Source: Metridium senile (Eukaryota; Cnidaria; Anthozoa; Actiniaria; Metridiidae). Taken from it: DNA of 64,000 bases. The notes below the pieces were generated by a model that had not been told where the DNA came from, did not search any database, and saw only the letters and a program-made list of their open reading frames with translations. Location: positions 12,485,711 to 12,549,710 of the forward strand of contig OX459108.1 of the NCBI GenBank assembly GCA_949775045.1. Direction: 5' to 3'. The number at the start of each line of letters is the position of its first letter. Position 1 is the first letter of the stretch. This document shows positions 44,573 to 55,927 of the stretch, piece after piece. Made by a program: the position numbers and the translations under genes.

Positions 44573-47500
44573 ATGGCTTCAAACGGAGATTTCCAGACTA
44601 CTGAGGACAATGACGAGGCTAATAACGCTGAAGTGAAAGATCCTGAGGATTTAGAGGTAAAATCAAGTCAAATAAGTGAAAAACAAGCGACGGTGAGTCA
44701 ACGAATTCAACATTTAAGAAATCAAAAGAAATCGTCGAAAAGCAGATTAACAAAAGCTAGAAATTGTCTTCATAATCTTATCATAAATGAAACTTTTCAA
44801 AGTAAAAACACTGTAAGACGTCAAATAAAGAAAGTAGAGTCAGAGTTTGACATTGTTGAGAAGATAATTATTGCTTTGAAAGAGAGTTATGCGATAGATT
44901 TAGCCGCTGTAGAGCACGTGCGATTTCCAGACATTGACACGGCAATCGAGACATTAGACCAAGAACTAAATGACATTGAAAATGATGTTTATTCGCTCGT
45001 TAAAGCAGCAAAAAGTCATATCGAAGAAAGATTATTGCAAGGCGAGGATAAATCTGATAGTCTTTCAGTCAGTTCATTTAATTCTAGTAAATACCAAAGC
45101 TCAGTAAAGTCAAAATCGCCGTCTGATGTCGAGAGAGCACGTTTAGCGGCGCAGGCTGCCAACGAAAGGCTTGTTGCTATGCAACGAGAGCAAAGACAGA
45201 AAGAGACAGAATTTCGGCAGCAGCTAGCCGAGCTAGAATTAATGCAACAGAGAACAGAAGAAGCAAAGAAATTAGCAGATTTGTCTAAAGCAAGAGCGAA
45301 CGCGGTGGCAAAACAAAGCGTGCATTCTGAATTAAGTTGTGAGGTGACAAACTCGTACCCAGGCCTCCCCGTCTGGGAAGCAAATAACAGTCCAATAGCG
45401 AAAAGCACGCCTTATACGCCGCATAATTCTCGTCAAACTGTCGCACCTGTCAAACTAAAAGGTGTCGATCTTCCCACGTTCTCTGGAGAAGATAAAGCAG
45501 ACTACGAAGGATGGAAAGCCGCATTTATGTCAATCGTTGACAAAGCTGAAATCCCTGTAAGTGAAAAGATGTTAAGACTACAGAATTGTCTGTCCGGTAA
45601 AGCACTGAAAATGGTGAAAGACTTGGGATTCTCAGAGAATGCCTACAACAGAGCAAAATCCAAACTAGAGAAGAAATACGGAGGAGAACGGCGATTACAG
45701 ATTAAACACATGACCACTCTACGCGGCTGGAAAAAGATAAGACAAGGCAATTTAGAAGACATGGAAGACTTCTTGACAGTCTTAGAGAGGGTTGCCATAG
45801 CTTTAGAAGACGGCGGTCCTGGAGTAGAGCTTACCGGCCACAACCTCAATCTTACAGCTAAAGAAAAGTTACCAGAGGAAGATATCCACTCCTATAAGCA
45901 TTGGCTTATTGAACATTCACTGCAAGACAACTTTTCTTCGCTTGTTGAATGGATTGAATTAAGAGTCCAAGTGATGGAAGAGACGAAAGAAGAAACCACC
46001 GGCCTTAGCAAGAAGAAACACGACAGAAGTGATGAGAAAAAGCCTGACAAAAGAGATGACAGACAACGCACAAGAGGTTACAACACCACAACGAGAACAC
46101 GAAAATGCGTCGTTGCTTCTTGTGAAGAGAATCACCCACCATGGAGTTGTCAGGCCTTCAAGTCGTTATCAGTTCCTGATAGAAAAACACTCATCGTAAA
46201 GAATAAACGCTGTTTCAGATGCTTAGCTTCAGGTCATTTTTCAAACAAATGCCCTAACGCAAGACGATGCGGTATCGGTGGATGTAACAGCAATCAACAT
46301 AGCAGCTATCTTCATGAACGTAGCAACCAAGAGTATCAAAATACGACCTTCCCTCAGCCCCAAGGTGGAACAATGCATATCTTCGGGGGTCCTGCGCCAC
46401 ATTCAGAGTACAGTCAACCACCGCAGCCAACGTTTCAAGGATTCCCTAACTGCCAAGCTCCTTTGAATGCTAGAACACACACGACACGACAAGAAGATAC
46501 AGTCGCCTTAATGATTTTGCCAGCTGTTATTGCCAATGGAAGTAGTAGATTGAGAGTAAATGTGATGTTAGACCCATGCTCGACAGGTTCTTATGTGACA
46601 GAAGCTGCAGCTGAAGAGCTCAAGCTTCAAGGAGAGTATAAAGACCTCGTCATCTCTGGCACAGGCGGTGCCGAATTAAAGAAGAATTCACGTCAAGTCA
46701 ACTTAACAGTTTCCAGTGTTAACAATGACTTTTGCGCAAATGTACAAGCCAGTGTCTTAGACACTATTACAAGTGACACACCTGCATTCGAGTGGTCTAA
46801 GTTAAAGAAAAAATGGCCACACCTCAAGTCTATACCGTTTCATAATGTTGCACAACGACGACAGATAGATGTTTTGATCGGAAGTGATCATCCTGTATTC
46901 CATCGTGTTTTGAAAGAAACGCACGGTAATAGGAATGATGACCCTATTGCCAGACTTACCAACTTAGGTTGGGTATGTTTTGGACCTACTCTTGTCGAAG
47001 AGTATCGACGCAAGTGTAAATCGCACTTCACTCGTACGTATCATGCTAGCCAGACGACTGCCACAGACGACTCGTTTCTAAAGCGGTTCTGGGAGCTTGA
47101 AGCCATCGGCATCAAAGACACAGCGACTAATGAGAAGAGCCCGGAAGAGAAAGCTGCGCTGAGCACAGCAAGCGGCACCCTACACTTCAGTAATGACCGA
47201 TATTCTATTGGTATTCCTTGGAAGGAAGGCGAACCACAACTTACGAATAACTACGATGTTGCATTTACCCGATTGAAAAATCAAGAAAAGTCATTACTAC
47301 GAAAAGGCTCTGAAGCCATACAAGCGTACAGCAAAGTACTAGAAGACTACGAGAAGAAAGGATATATCAAAAAGGTAGAAAAAAGTGATGATGACGACCA
47401 GTGGTTCCTTCCGCATTTTGCTGTCGTAAAGGAAGACAGAGAGACGACAAAGGTACGGATAGTGTTTGACGCAGCGGCCAAACATGAAGGTAAAAGCTTA

Positions 47501-50359
47501 AACGATGCCATACGACCAGGTCCTAAACTTCAAAGGGACTTGACAAATGTGTTGACAAGGTTCAGACGTTCCCCGGTAGCAATATCGGGAGATATATCTG
47601 AGATGTTTCTTCAAGTTGGCTTGTCAGAAAAAGAGCGACGATACCACAGATTCCTTTGGCGGAACCTTGATGACTCACAGGAACCGCAAGTCTACGAGTT
47701 TCAACGACTAGTGTTTGGCAACACATCTTCTCCGTTCTGTGCTCAGTTCGTCATTCACAACCACGCCGAGTCCCATGCATCTGAATATCCTGAAGCAGCA
47801 GATACCATCAACAATTCTATGTACGTGGATGACGTTCTTGACTCTTGTGAGGATGCAGAGGAGGCAAAGAAATTGAGACGACAACTTTCCGAGCTTCTGT
47901 CTACTGCAGGATTTAAATTGCGAAAGTGGTCTTCAAATGATGTGACAGTAATTGAAGACGTCCCCGAGAATGAAAGACTACCGAGCCTCAACATTCAAGA
48001 CGGACAGCCTAAGTGTAGAGTCAAGACGTTGGGAGTCCTCTGGAAACCAGAAACCGACGTGTTCACCTTCAACGTTCAAGCCCCAGACACTATGAAAGTA
48101 CCGACGAAGAGAGATGTTCTAAGCGCAATATCCACATTGTTCGACCCACTGCAGTTCTTATCTCCATTCACTGTGAGAGCCAAGATACTACTACAGGAGA
48201 TATGGACAGCCGGTCTTGCGTGGGATGACCCATTACCCAACGACTTAGGGGTGAAATGGAAGGACTGGGTTGATGAACTACCTCATCTATCAACCTTTGA
48301 AATACCGAGATGTCTACGTCAGCCAAAGCCTACTGAAGTTCAGCTTCATATGTTCTGTGATGCCTCGAAGGATGCGTATGCATCCGCGGCTTATTTAGTT
48401 TGTCTCTATGAAGAATTGATGCCTACATCATGTCTTATTGCATCAAAAAGCCGTGTTGCGCCACTTAAGGCGATGACTATTCCTAGACTTGAACTTATGG
48501 GTGCAGTGATTTCTACTCGACTGTCTACCTCAATCCTAAAGTCCTTGTGTGTTGACAAAGTTGTCTTCTGGACTGATTCGACAAACGTGGTTTACTGGGT
48601 GCGAAATCAGAGTAGAAACTTCAAGCCATTTGTTGCCAATCGAATAAGTGAGATACACTCTCATACGCAACCTGAGCAATGGAGGCATGTCCCGGGTGAG
48701 TTAAACCCAGCAGACCTCCCTACAAGGGGAATGAAGTCATCTGAGTTGACAGACAGCGAACATTGGAAAGAAGGTCCCAAGTTCCTGAAAAGGTATGAAT
48801 CAGAATGGCCAGTTCGTTTACCAAATACACAAGCAAGTGAGAAAGATGACCTAGAGAAGTCGAAAACAGCTAGGACGCACATGACCCAAGAATCCAAGGA
48901 TGTTCTCGACCCAAGTAACTTCTCAGACTTTCAACACCTGGTGCGTGTTACTGGATGGATCTTACGGTTTGTAACGAATTGCCGACAGCGAATAGAGTCT
49001 AGAATTCAAACAAGAACATTATCAGCTGAAGAAGTAAATAAAGCAGAAATCTTGTGGCTTAAACGTGCGCAGACAGATGGATTTCAGACTGTCAAAGGTG
49101 AGAAGTGTCTCGAACGATTGAATCCCGTAACAGGTGATGATGGACTTCTACGTATGAACGGACGACTTTGCAATGCAGACTTACCTTTTGTTACAAGGTA
49201 TCCCATTATCTTACCGAAAAACCACTCATTGACCAAGCTTATTGTTCGAACTGTCCACGAAGGACTTGGACATGGTTCAGGTGTTGAGCATGCATTGACA
49301 GAATTACGTGTAAAATATTGGATCATTAAAGGAAGACGTGTCGTACGCGACATTATTAATCGTTGCCCTATGTGTAGGCTACGGTTTACAGCAAAGCCTG
49401 CTAGCCAAATGATGGCTCCTCTACCACGACCACGAGCTACCTCTTCCATGAGAGCGTTTGAGCGTGTTGGTGTTGACTACGGTGGACCTTACCTTACTAA
49501 GCATGGACGTGGTAGATCGAAAACAAAGAGATACCTGTGTTTGTTTACGTGTCTCACAACACGAGCCGTGCACTTGGAGATGTCTTATTCATTAGACACT
49601 GATTCATGTATTAATGCCTTTACTCGGATGACATCAAGGAGGGGGACACCAACCTATGTTGTGTCTGACAACGGTACCAATTTTGTGGCAGCTGAACGTG
49701 AACTTCGAGAATTAATCGATAACCTGGATCAAGACAAGATTGCTCATGAGACGTCTCGACGACAGTATATTGATTGGAAGTTCAACCCTCCAGCAAGTCC
49801 CCATTTCGGTGGAGTCTTCGAAGCTATGATAAAGAGTGCAAAGAAAGCAATCAAAGGTATACTCGGCGACGCAGATATTACAGACGAGGAGCTTCACACA
49901 GCAATGTGTGGGGCGGAACAACTACTAAATTCACGTCCAATAACATATGTAAGTGCTGATGCTAATGACTTGTGCCCATTAACGCCAAATCATTTCATCG
50001 TTGGACAGTTGGGGGGAACATTTGCAGCAGAAGCAGCCGGCGACGACGAGGTATCCAACCCACGAAAGCGATGGCACCGTGTACAGCAGTTGATTAGTCA
50101 AGTTTGGAAAAGATGGAGAAAAGAATTTCTACCAAGTCTTAATGTGCGAAAGAAATGGTTTCACCCACAGAGAAATCTCAGCGAAGGCGACGTCGTGCTG
50201 ATTATCGAGCCCAACGCCAAACGAGGTGACTGGCCTCTCGGTCGTATTGTAGAAGTGCTCCCTGGAGCTGATGGCCTGGTGAGAGTAGTACGAGTACGCG
50301 CAAGAGGCAAGGAGTATCTACGTCCAGTACATCGCTTATGCCCATTGGAATATGTGTGA
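44573..50359 (+). CDS. BEL/Pao gag-pol polyprotein
   Basis: 1928 residues from the first ATG (44573); the frame itself opens at a TTG at 44558. N-terminus (1-250) is charged and coiled-coil-like. DUF1759-type gag follows (about 300-445, LPTFSGEDKADYEGWK). Zinc knuckle CFRCLASGHFSNKC lies at about 546-560. Aspartic protease region (DUF1758/A17) has LDPCSTGSYV at about 665. Reverse transcriptase has KVRIVFDAAAK and the YVDD catalytic box (about 1083). RNase H region has FWTDSTNVVYWV (about 1330). Integrase has an HHCC zinc site (HEGLGH...CPMC, about 1562-1605) and a DDE core (VDYGG, SDNGTNF, GGVFEAM at about 1633, 1697 and 1749). A DUF5641-type C-terminus ends the protein. No stop or frameshift is seen, and all catalytic residues that I can check are present. 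Confidence 0.96.
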   Translation: MASNGDFQTTEDNDEANNAEVKDPEDLEVKSSQISEKQATVSQRIQHLRNQKKSSKSRLTKARNCLHNLIINETFQSKNTVRRQIKKVESEFDIVEKIIIALKESYAIDLAAVEHVRFPDIDTAIETLDQELNDIENDVYSLVKAAKSHIEERLLQGEDKSDSLSVSSFNSSKYQSSVKSKSPSDVERARLAAQAANERLVAMQREQRQKETEFRQQLAELELMQQRTEEAKKLADLSKARANAVAKQSVHSELSCEVTNSYPGLPVWEANNSPIAKSTPYTPHNSRQTVAPVKLKGVDLPTFSGEDKADYEGWKAAFMSIVDKAEIPVSEKMLRLQNCLSGKALKMVKDLGFSENAYNRAKSKLEKKYGGERRLQIKHMTTLRGWKKIRQGNLEDMEDFLTVLERVAIALEDGGPGVELTGHNLNLTAKEKLPEEDIHSYKHWLIEHSLQDNFSSLVEWIELRVQVMEETKEETTGLSKKKHDRSDEKKPDKRDDRQRTRGYNTTTRTRKCVVASCEENHPPWSCQAFKSLSVPDRKTLIVKNKRCFRCLASGHFSNKCPNARRCGIGGCNSNQHSSYLHERSNQEYQNTTFPQPQGGTMHIFGGPAPHSEYSQPPQPTFQGFPNCQAPLNARTHTTRQEDTVALMILPAVIANGSSRLRVNVMLDPCSTGSYVTEAAAEELKLQGEYKDLVISGTGGAELKKNSRQVNLTVSSVNNDFCANVQASVLDTITSDTPAFEWSKLKKKWPHLKSIPFHNVAQRRQIDVLIGSDHPVFHRVLKETHGNRNDDPIARLTNLGWVCFGPTLVEEYRRKCKSHFTRTYHASQTTATDDSFLKRFWELEAIGIKDTATNEKSPEEKAALSTASGTLHFSNDRYSIGIPWKEGEPQLTNNYDVAFTRLKNQEKSLLRKGSEAIQAYSKVLEDYEKKGYIKKVEKSDDDDQWFLPHFAVVKEDRETTKVRIVFDAAAKHEGKSLNDAIRPGPKLQRDLTNVLTRFRRSPVAISGDISEMFLQVGLSEKERRYHRFLWRNLDDSQEPQVYEFQRLVFGNTSSPFCAQFVIHNHAESHASEYPEAADTINNSMYVDDVLDSCEDAEEAKKLRRQLSELLSTAGFKLRKWSSNDVTVIEDVPENERLPSLNIQDGQPKCRVKTLGVLWKPETDVFTFNVQAPDTMKVPTKRDVLSAISTLFDPLQFLSPFTVRAKILLQEIWTAGLAWDDPLPNDLGVKWKDWVDELPHLSTFEIPRCLRQPKPTEVQLHMFCDASKDAYASAAYLVCLYEELMPTSCLIASKSRVAPLKAMTIPRLELMGAVISTRLSTSILKSLCVDKVVFWTDSTNVVYWVRNQSRNFKPFVANRISEIHSHTQPEQWRHVPGELNPADLPTRGMKSSELTDSEHWKEGPKFLKRYESEWPVRLPNTQASEKDDLEKSKTARTHMTQESKDVLDPSNFSDFQHLVRVTGWILRFVTNCRQRIESRIQTRTLSAEEVNKAEILWLKRAQTDGFQTVKGEKCLERLNPVTGDDGLLRMNGRLCNADLPFVTRYPIILPKNHSLTKLIVRTVHEGLGHGSGVEHALTELRVKYWIIKGRRVVRDIINRCPMCRLRFTAKPASQMMAPLPRPRATSSMRAFERVGVDYGGPYLTKHGRGRSKTKRYLCLFTCLTTRAVHLEMSYSLDTDSCINAFTRMTSRRGTPTYVVSDNGTNFVAAERELRELIDNLDQDKIAHETSRRQYIDWKFNPPASPHFGGVFEAMIKSAKKAIKGILGDADITDEELHTAMCGAEQLLNSRPITYVSADANDLCPLTPNHFIVGQLGGTFAAEAAGDDEVSNPRKRWHRVQQLISQVWKRWRKEFLPSLNVRKKWFHPQRNLSEGDVVLIIEPNAKRGDWPLGRIVEVLPGADGLVRVVRVRARGKEYLRPVHRLCPLEYV

Positions 50360-50490
50360 AGATATAGACATACATACGTTAAACTATTTTATCAGACGTT
50401 CAGTTAAAGACTATAGATACAATTATAGAGACATGATTGATTGTAATAATCGTTTAATAAGGTTAAATAAGTACGAATGTTAAGACATTC

Positions 50491-50502
50491 GAGAGGGGGA
50501 TG
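50491..50502 (+). promoter_or_regulatory. Polypurine tract
   Basis: GAGAGGGGGA then TG immediately precedes the 3' LTR; plus-strand DNA synthesis would be primed here. Confidence 0.85.
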
Positions 50503-50677
50503 TGTTGACAACAATGACACAGGAAGCCCGAGCGGCGGGTTCAGTCATATAGTGTGCAACGGACGTGGAGAGACCACAGGGCTAAACAAGAAAGTGTTGA
50601 CATTAGATTTATGTGAATTGTATGTGATCCGTTGTAATAAAGCGTATTGAACCAAAGACTAGTTCTACATGGGAACA
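50503..50677 (+). repeat. 3' LTR of the BEL/Pao element
   Basis: By eye matches the 5' LTR at every position. AATAAA lies at 50636-50641. It is followed by the duplicated target CTGAA. Confidence 0.95.
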
Positions 50678-51690
50678 CTGAACAACATCAAGAAAGCACC
50701 AATGAATGAAAATTTGAACACAAGATGAAACAGACAGGAGGGGATGAGAAACTTCACATTTTGAGAAGAATTCAAGCTAAAGGCCCGGGCAAACGGTTTC
50801 AACATTTGATTGAACATCCGTTTGATTTTCTTGAATAGCAATGTTTAAACGCTTTTAAACTCATTCAACATCAATTCATCATCGATTCATTTAAACTCTT
50901 TCAGCATTGTTGAAACGTGTTGAATCGATGATGAATTGATGTTGAAAGAGTTTAAAAGCGTTTACAGCGATTCTCAGTCACACGTGCACCGCACGCATAA
51001 AAAGCACCGCTATAAAACGTGAAGTTGGTGGACGTCAATCAAACTGTGTTTACAAGACACATGGTGTTTTTACTTCAGTCGGGTTGCGAAACCTGTCTGA
51101 ATCCGACGAAGAGGTTGTTGTAGGAATTCAGACATGTTTCGCAACCCGACTGAAGTAAAAACACCATGCGTCTTGTAAACACAGTTTGATTGACGTCCAC
51201 CAACTTCACGTTTTATAGCTGTGCTTTTTATGCGAGCGGTGCACGTGTGACTGAGAACTGCTGTAAACATTGCTATTCAAGAAGATCAAACGGATGTTCA
51301 ATCAAACGTTGAAACCGTTTGCACGGGCCTGGCAAAGAGAGGGAGACTGGATCAAAGTGGTGAGCTACTAAACAGGACTGTTAATGTGTGTGGTGTTGGC
51401 CTCCGTACATGAAATATGTTGTGGCTGTTTTACATTTGCTGTTGCTAACTTGCTGAACTGTAGGACTATAAAAAAAGACAATTCTTTTAATGAGGTTTTG
51501 CTTGTAATGTTCACTAGGAGTAGTTTCTTTTTGCACGGAATCCAGTAATTCTGACATTTGATATTATCTATTCAAGATTTAGTTAAGGTTATATAAAATT
51601 ATTTTAATATAAACACAGTAGTATTTTGTGTAATATTTTTACTTTGGTGAAATTTTGGTTTACTTCTTATGTTTATTAGGAATGGTTAAT
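50678..51690 (+). pseudogene. Broken inverted copy of the exon/intron at 57390-57838
   Basis: AACTGAACAACATCAAGA-...-TGAAAATTTGAACA (50678-50725) matches the reverse strand of 57833-57787, and 51345-51690 matches the reverse strand of about 57390-57690 (TGTAGGACTATAAA, TTTTAATGAGGTTTTGCTTGTAATGTT). The acceptor side is lost, the frame hits a stop after 17 codons, and the copy is split by the fold-back at 50781-51330 and on its left by the BEL element. Confidence 0.75.
50781..51330. mobile_element. Complex nested fold-back element, 550 bp
   Basis: AGGCCCGGGCAAACGG on the left faces CCGTTTGCACGGGCCT on the right, with a long outer stem (GATTGAACATCCGTTTGAT). Inside is a second palindrome (about 50970-51265, CTCAGTCACACGTGCACCGC ends) and a third (50845-50965, TTTAAACTC...GAGTTTAAA). 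It is best read as one fold-back inserted into another. Confidence 0.8.
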
Positions 51691-51891
51691 GTTCACACAC
51701 ACACACTGCAGCAAATCTGACAAATTGATATTAACTATCTAATATACAGTTCACTATCATATAATTTAATATTATTTAATATATTAATGCACAATCATAT
51801 TTCCCCCGACTAAATAACAAAAGTTAGGACAACGTTCTTGCAATAAGGTGTATGCATTATTTAGTTATTATATAAACATGTCTGTACTGAG

Positions 51892-52150
51892 CATAGGCAG
51901 CACAACTACTCCTTTCGAGGATTTTGTATTTTTCAATAAAGATTCAATGGAAAAAATGCGCGCGACTCTTCTTGTGACAATATACGAGGTTGTTACCTCA
52001 GGAACCCCACAATCTACAAGCGCGCCACAGGAAACCCAAAGACTACAAGCGCGCGCCGAACGAAGAAACCAAAAGAGTCGCGCGCATTTTTTTTTATTGA
52101 TCTTTATTGAAAAATAAAAAATCCTCGAAAGGAGTAGTTGGGCTGCCTAT
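51892..52150. mobile_element. 259-bp MITE, 8-bp target duplication GTACTGAG (hAT-like)
   Basis: CATAGGCAGCACAACTACTCC with TTTCGAGGATTTT is inverted at the right, and GTACTGAG lies on both sides (51884-51891, 52151-52158). Eight-base duplications are the hAT signature. An inner pair ATGCGCGCGACTCTT / AAGAGTCGCGCGCAT is also present. Confidence 0.8.
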
Positions 52151-52159
52151 GTACTGAGA

Positions 52160-53015
52160 AGAGCCTTTTATATCGGACAGAATATCCTTGGTTGTTTGTG
52201 GGAGGCAATAATGAGCTTTAATTTCAAACGGTTAATCTATTTATTTTAAGTTAGCATATAGCGTAATTAGATTAGTGTGAGTTTAATATAGCAATAGTTT
52301 GGGTTTAAAACCTTTGTGTTTTGATTGGACACATTGAGTTTTGGTGCCCTATTGTATTAAAACTTCCTTTCGGTTAATCATAAAAAATTACACTGTTGTA
52401 CCAATTTCCTCAAATATCTGTATTTTTTTTCACTTTCCTCTTGGTTATTCATGAAGAAATAACATGAGGTCCACTGTTGTACCGATTTCTGTAAATGTCA
52501 TTATCACTGGAATTGTCTCTGTGGCTAGTCAGATATTAGCACACACGGTTTTTGACTTCCTTTTTATCCTTTTTACTAATGGACTTAGATCTAAAATCTT
52601 TTGGAGCCTGAATGTTTCTTCATTAATTTACAGACTTTCTGTATGTAAATGATTGTATTTTTCTTGTTGAGATTTAACCATGGCCAGTTATGATGTAAAT
52701 ACACTTTGAAATATATATACCAAACATTTGCTTTATTGTACATTGTATCATATTTATTTTTGTTCACTATGGACTGTAGTTATGAACGTCGTGTCCTGTA
52801 TTTATTTACTCTAACGTTATCTATATAGTGGATTAATCTTTATACCACTAGATGAGACTCATCGTGGTTCCTTTCATTTATCATAAAACATCATCATTCT
52901 TTCATTTATCATAAAAACATGAAACAAGAAATGTTCCTAAAGGTTATCTCTCCCTTCTCCCTTTTTAGGTAAATCTTGTGAACTTGATCCTGGAAAATCT
53001 TGATGAATTGTAAAT
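52160..53015. other. Intergenic, no gene recognised
   Basis: AT-rich. CACTGTTGTACC(A/G)ATTTC recurs at 52391 and 52482, a small tandem duplication. The 62-codon frame at 52464 overlaps that repeat and shows no conserved pattern. Confidence 0.5.
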
Positions 53016-53019
53016 GTTT

Positions 53020-54310
53020 ACTCTAAATTCCATCCTCTGCATTAATGCCACCCTCATTGAAACAAGCAACAATCCGACCCCTCATCAAAAATCCAGCCTT
53101 TTCTCATGAAGACTATTCCAATTTCAGGCCAATGTCTAATTTGAAGTTTCTTTCCAAGATTGCTGAGAAAGTGGTTGCCACATAATTAAATGAACAAAAA
53201 TAATCTTCAAGTGACATTTCAATCAGCCTATACAAACATCGTGTGCCATTGACAACCAACGATCCGTTTTTCTTGTCCTTCTGGACCTCTCAGCTGCTTT
53301 TGACACTGTAAATCATGAAATTTTGTTGAAAAGACTCTTTTGAAATTTGAAATTAGAGATAAAGCGTAGTTTCAGTCCTACACGAGTAAGAGGCAGTTCT
53401 GGGTAAGTGTTGATGGTGACACATCTAGTTCTCATTCCTTTAATTGTGGTGTTCCTCAAGGGTCAGTTTTAGGGCCCATTTCAATTTTCATTATATATTT
53501 CTCTAATTATTGAAATCATCAACTGCCATCAATGTAGACTGCCACTTGTATGCTGATGAGACTCAACTTTATATTTCTTTTCCACATCATGCACTTAAAC
53601 TTGAGGCTTGTGTCAAAGACATTGATGGTTACCAATAAAGTTGAATGGTGATAAAACTCAGATCATTGCTCTTTCTGCAGCTAATCGTCCTTGCCCATTT
53701 GCTGGTTCGTTTAATATTTCTGGTTTTGATGTTAGTACTTCCGCTACTGTCCACAATATTAGTGTTATCTTTGAGGAAAATCTGTCTCTTGAGAATCACA
53801 TCATAGTGATTGGTAAATCTTCTTTTTTTCACCTTCATCACATCTGGAAAGTTTGTAAATTTCTCAGTCTAAAAGCTTGTGAAACCCTTGTACATGAATG
53901 TGCATCTTCAAAACTTGATGTTTGAAATTCGTTACTTTATTGTCTCCCAAAAACTCTGATAAATAAACTACAGCACATGCAAAATGCTGCAGCTAGACTA
54001 ATTGGTCTCTCTCGTAAATTCGAGCATATTACTCCTATTCTTTAATATTTATACTGGCTACCAATAGAGCAGCGTAATGAAGTCAAAATAATTTTAATGA
54101 CTTTTAAAACAACTGTGCTTCTTCTTATCTTTCTGTATGTTCCCGTGTCTCTTTTCATTCATTAACATCTTGGTCATCAAATCTTTTGTCCAAACCATCA
54201 TATAATCTTAAGTTCTATGGTAAAAAGGCTTTTCTTTTGCTGGTCCAGTGTTGTGGAATGCTTTACAAGTAAATATCACGTCTTTTTAAGAAAGCATATA
54301 ATGTTTGGAG
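53020..54310 (+). pseudogene. Dead CR1/L2-like LINE reverse transcriptase
   Basis: In shifting plus-strand frames one reads a string of RT landmarks: NFRPMSNLKFLSKIAEKVV (about 53125), [20 protein letters not shown] (about 53275), a VPQGSVLGP-like stretch (about 53455), YADETQLY-like (about 53550), LNGDKTQII (about 53641), the thumb HLHHIWKVCKFLS with LVHECASSKLD (about 53830-53920), KLQHMQNAAARLI (about 53965) and FYGKKAF (about 54215). Many stops and frameshifts intervene, so it is an old inactive copy. Order and wording fit the CR1/L2/Jockey group. Confidence 0.85.
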
Positions 54311-55380
54311 ATGCCAATTCTAATTTTTGTCAAATATATTTCAATCCTCTATATATCACCATATTTAAGCGACTTGTCAAACCCTTAAATAATAAAGCCT
54401 TGATAATGGAGTCAAGACAACTCCAAACCTTGGCTTTTTGCGTTAGTCTTTATTTTGAAAATATATTTGTGGGAATTATATCTATGACTGTCAAAAAGCC
54501 AACAGTATAAAGTCTATAAATTCAAATGTAATCTGTTTGATGCACTAGAGTATGAAGGTTATACATAACATCATGCACCTCCGTCAGAGAACATTCACAC
54601 CATACATTATCATTTGCTTGAGACCTAAATGTTATTTATCTGTAAACGTAAACCATCCTTGAATTCAATTATACAAACATCCAAAAGAATTTTATATACA
54701 CTCATTTTTTCGTAAAATATTGAGGTTAGATTTTCACATCTTTTCGACACCATTAAACCAGAGGTCCAAACTCTTCATTCTTCACATACATTCTAGGTGA
54801 TACAAGAAAATGCAACTAGCCAATCAGCGCGAAGCTAACAAGCTCAAGTTGTTAGCATAACCCATGACAGGAAAAAATTGCGCACCAAAATCTGCCTCCG
54901 AAGAGTAGGGTACGAATCATTTTTTTCGGTCAGAAAAATCAAAACCAAAACTCAGAGAAAACTTTTAAAAATCAATATGCAACAATATTTACAACATGAT
55001 ATAACCATTATCGTCAATAAAATAAAATAATTCTTGAAAATGTAAAGCATCAAATAAACTTTTTTTAATACGTCGTGGCTCCCCTCCCTCGAAAGGATAA
55101 TTGGTCAGTGCGGGTTTTGCATAGGTTTAGAAGCCATTAGGGACGACGGTCAACTTCTCGACTTCAAAAGTTCATTGAATCGTCGTTCAAGTCCAAAATA
55201 TCTCAAGAGAAGCCATTCTAAATCTTTTTCGTTAGTTCTCGTTTCTTCTAGAAGAACAAGTGATGCCAGCTGTGCAGCTCTGAAAAGTCGAAACGAGCCG
55301 AAACAAAATTCGCAGTTATAAACACGATTCTGCGAACCATGGCGAAAGGAGCTCGACTAAATTCCCTTCCAAAAAGCATG
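54311..55380. other. Intergenic, no gene recognised
   Basis: The left part may still include the 3' end of the dead LINE (AAATTCAAATGTAATCTG near 54519). The rest (54600-55380) shows nothing I can assign. Confidence 0.45.
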
Positions 55381-55644
55381 TATACACCTATTTCAATTAA
55401 CGTTGTCCATCTGGAATGGTTGATCTGAGACCGATAGGGATTGTGGGAGCTCATTAGATTCCAAATACATTGTTTTAATCACACTTGAATGGTGCTGAAT
55501 TACAGGTAACCGTATTTCAGAAGTAAACATTAATATTTAAGCGTGATTATAATAGTGCATTTGCAGTTTAATGAGCTCCCACAATTCCTATCGGTCTCAG
55601 ATCAACCATTCCAGATGGACAACGTTAATTGAAATAGGTGTATA
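55381..55644. mobile_element. 264-bp MITE, TATACACCTATTTC ends
   Basis: TATACACCTATTTCAATTAACG, TTGTCCATCTGGAATGGTTG and GAGACCGATAGG are followed at the right by their perfect inverted partners, ending GAAATAGGTGTATA. The arms are nearly perfect, indicating youth. Confidence 0.85.
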
Positions 55645-55927
55645 TTATATTATATCAAGGTGCAGAGAAGTTTCAAATGTACATTGCACTCTTAATCCGT
55701 TGTATATTTTCTTCTTTCAATATATTCAAAGACCTTCGACACGTACTGTTTTATGAAAATAAAACAATATCGAAATACATGCGAATGTTGGTTGAATGAA
55801 CGGCGAGCTGGGGGTTTTCCCTTCGTTTTATTTATGTTTATATACAATGCCACATTACAAAAATGCACGGGCTCAAGGCTAACAACTTTGGTGAATTCGT
55901 ATGCAGGCCTGGTCGCAAATACATTAC

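Larger units (their letters stand above)
44258..50677 (+). mobile_element. Complete BEL/Pao LTR retrotransposon, 6420 bp
   Basis: Two 175-bp LTRs that look identical base for base, a 5-bp target duplication CTGAA (44253-44257 and 50678-50682), a primer-binding site 3 bp after the 5' LTR, a polypurine tract before the 3' LTR, and one uninterrupted gag-pol frame. Identical LTRs and an open frame indicate a very recent insertion that may still be active. No env-like frame is present. The inferred empty site lies in an exon-like duplicate (see 50678-51690). Confidence 0.97.
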
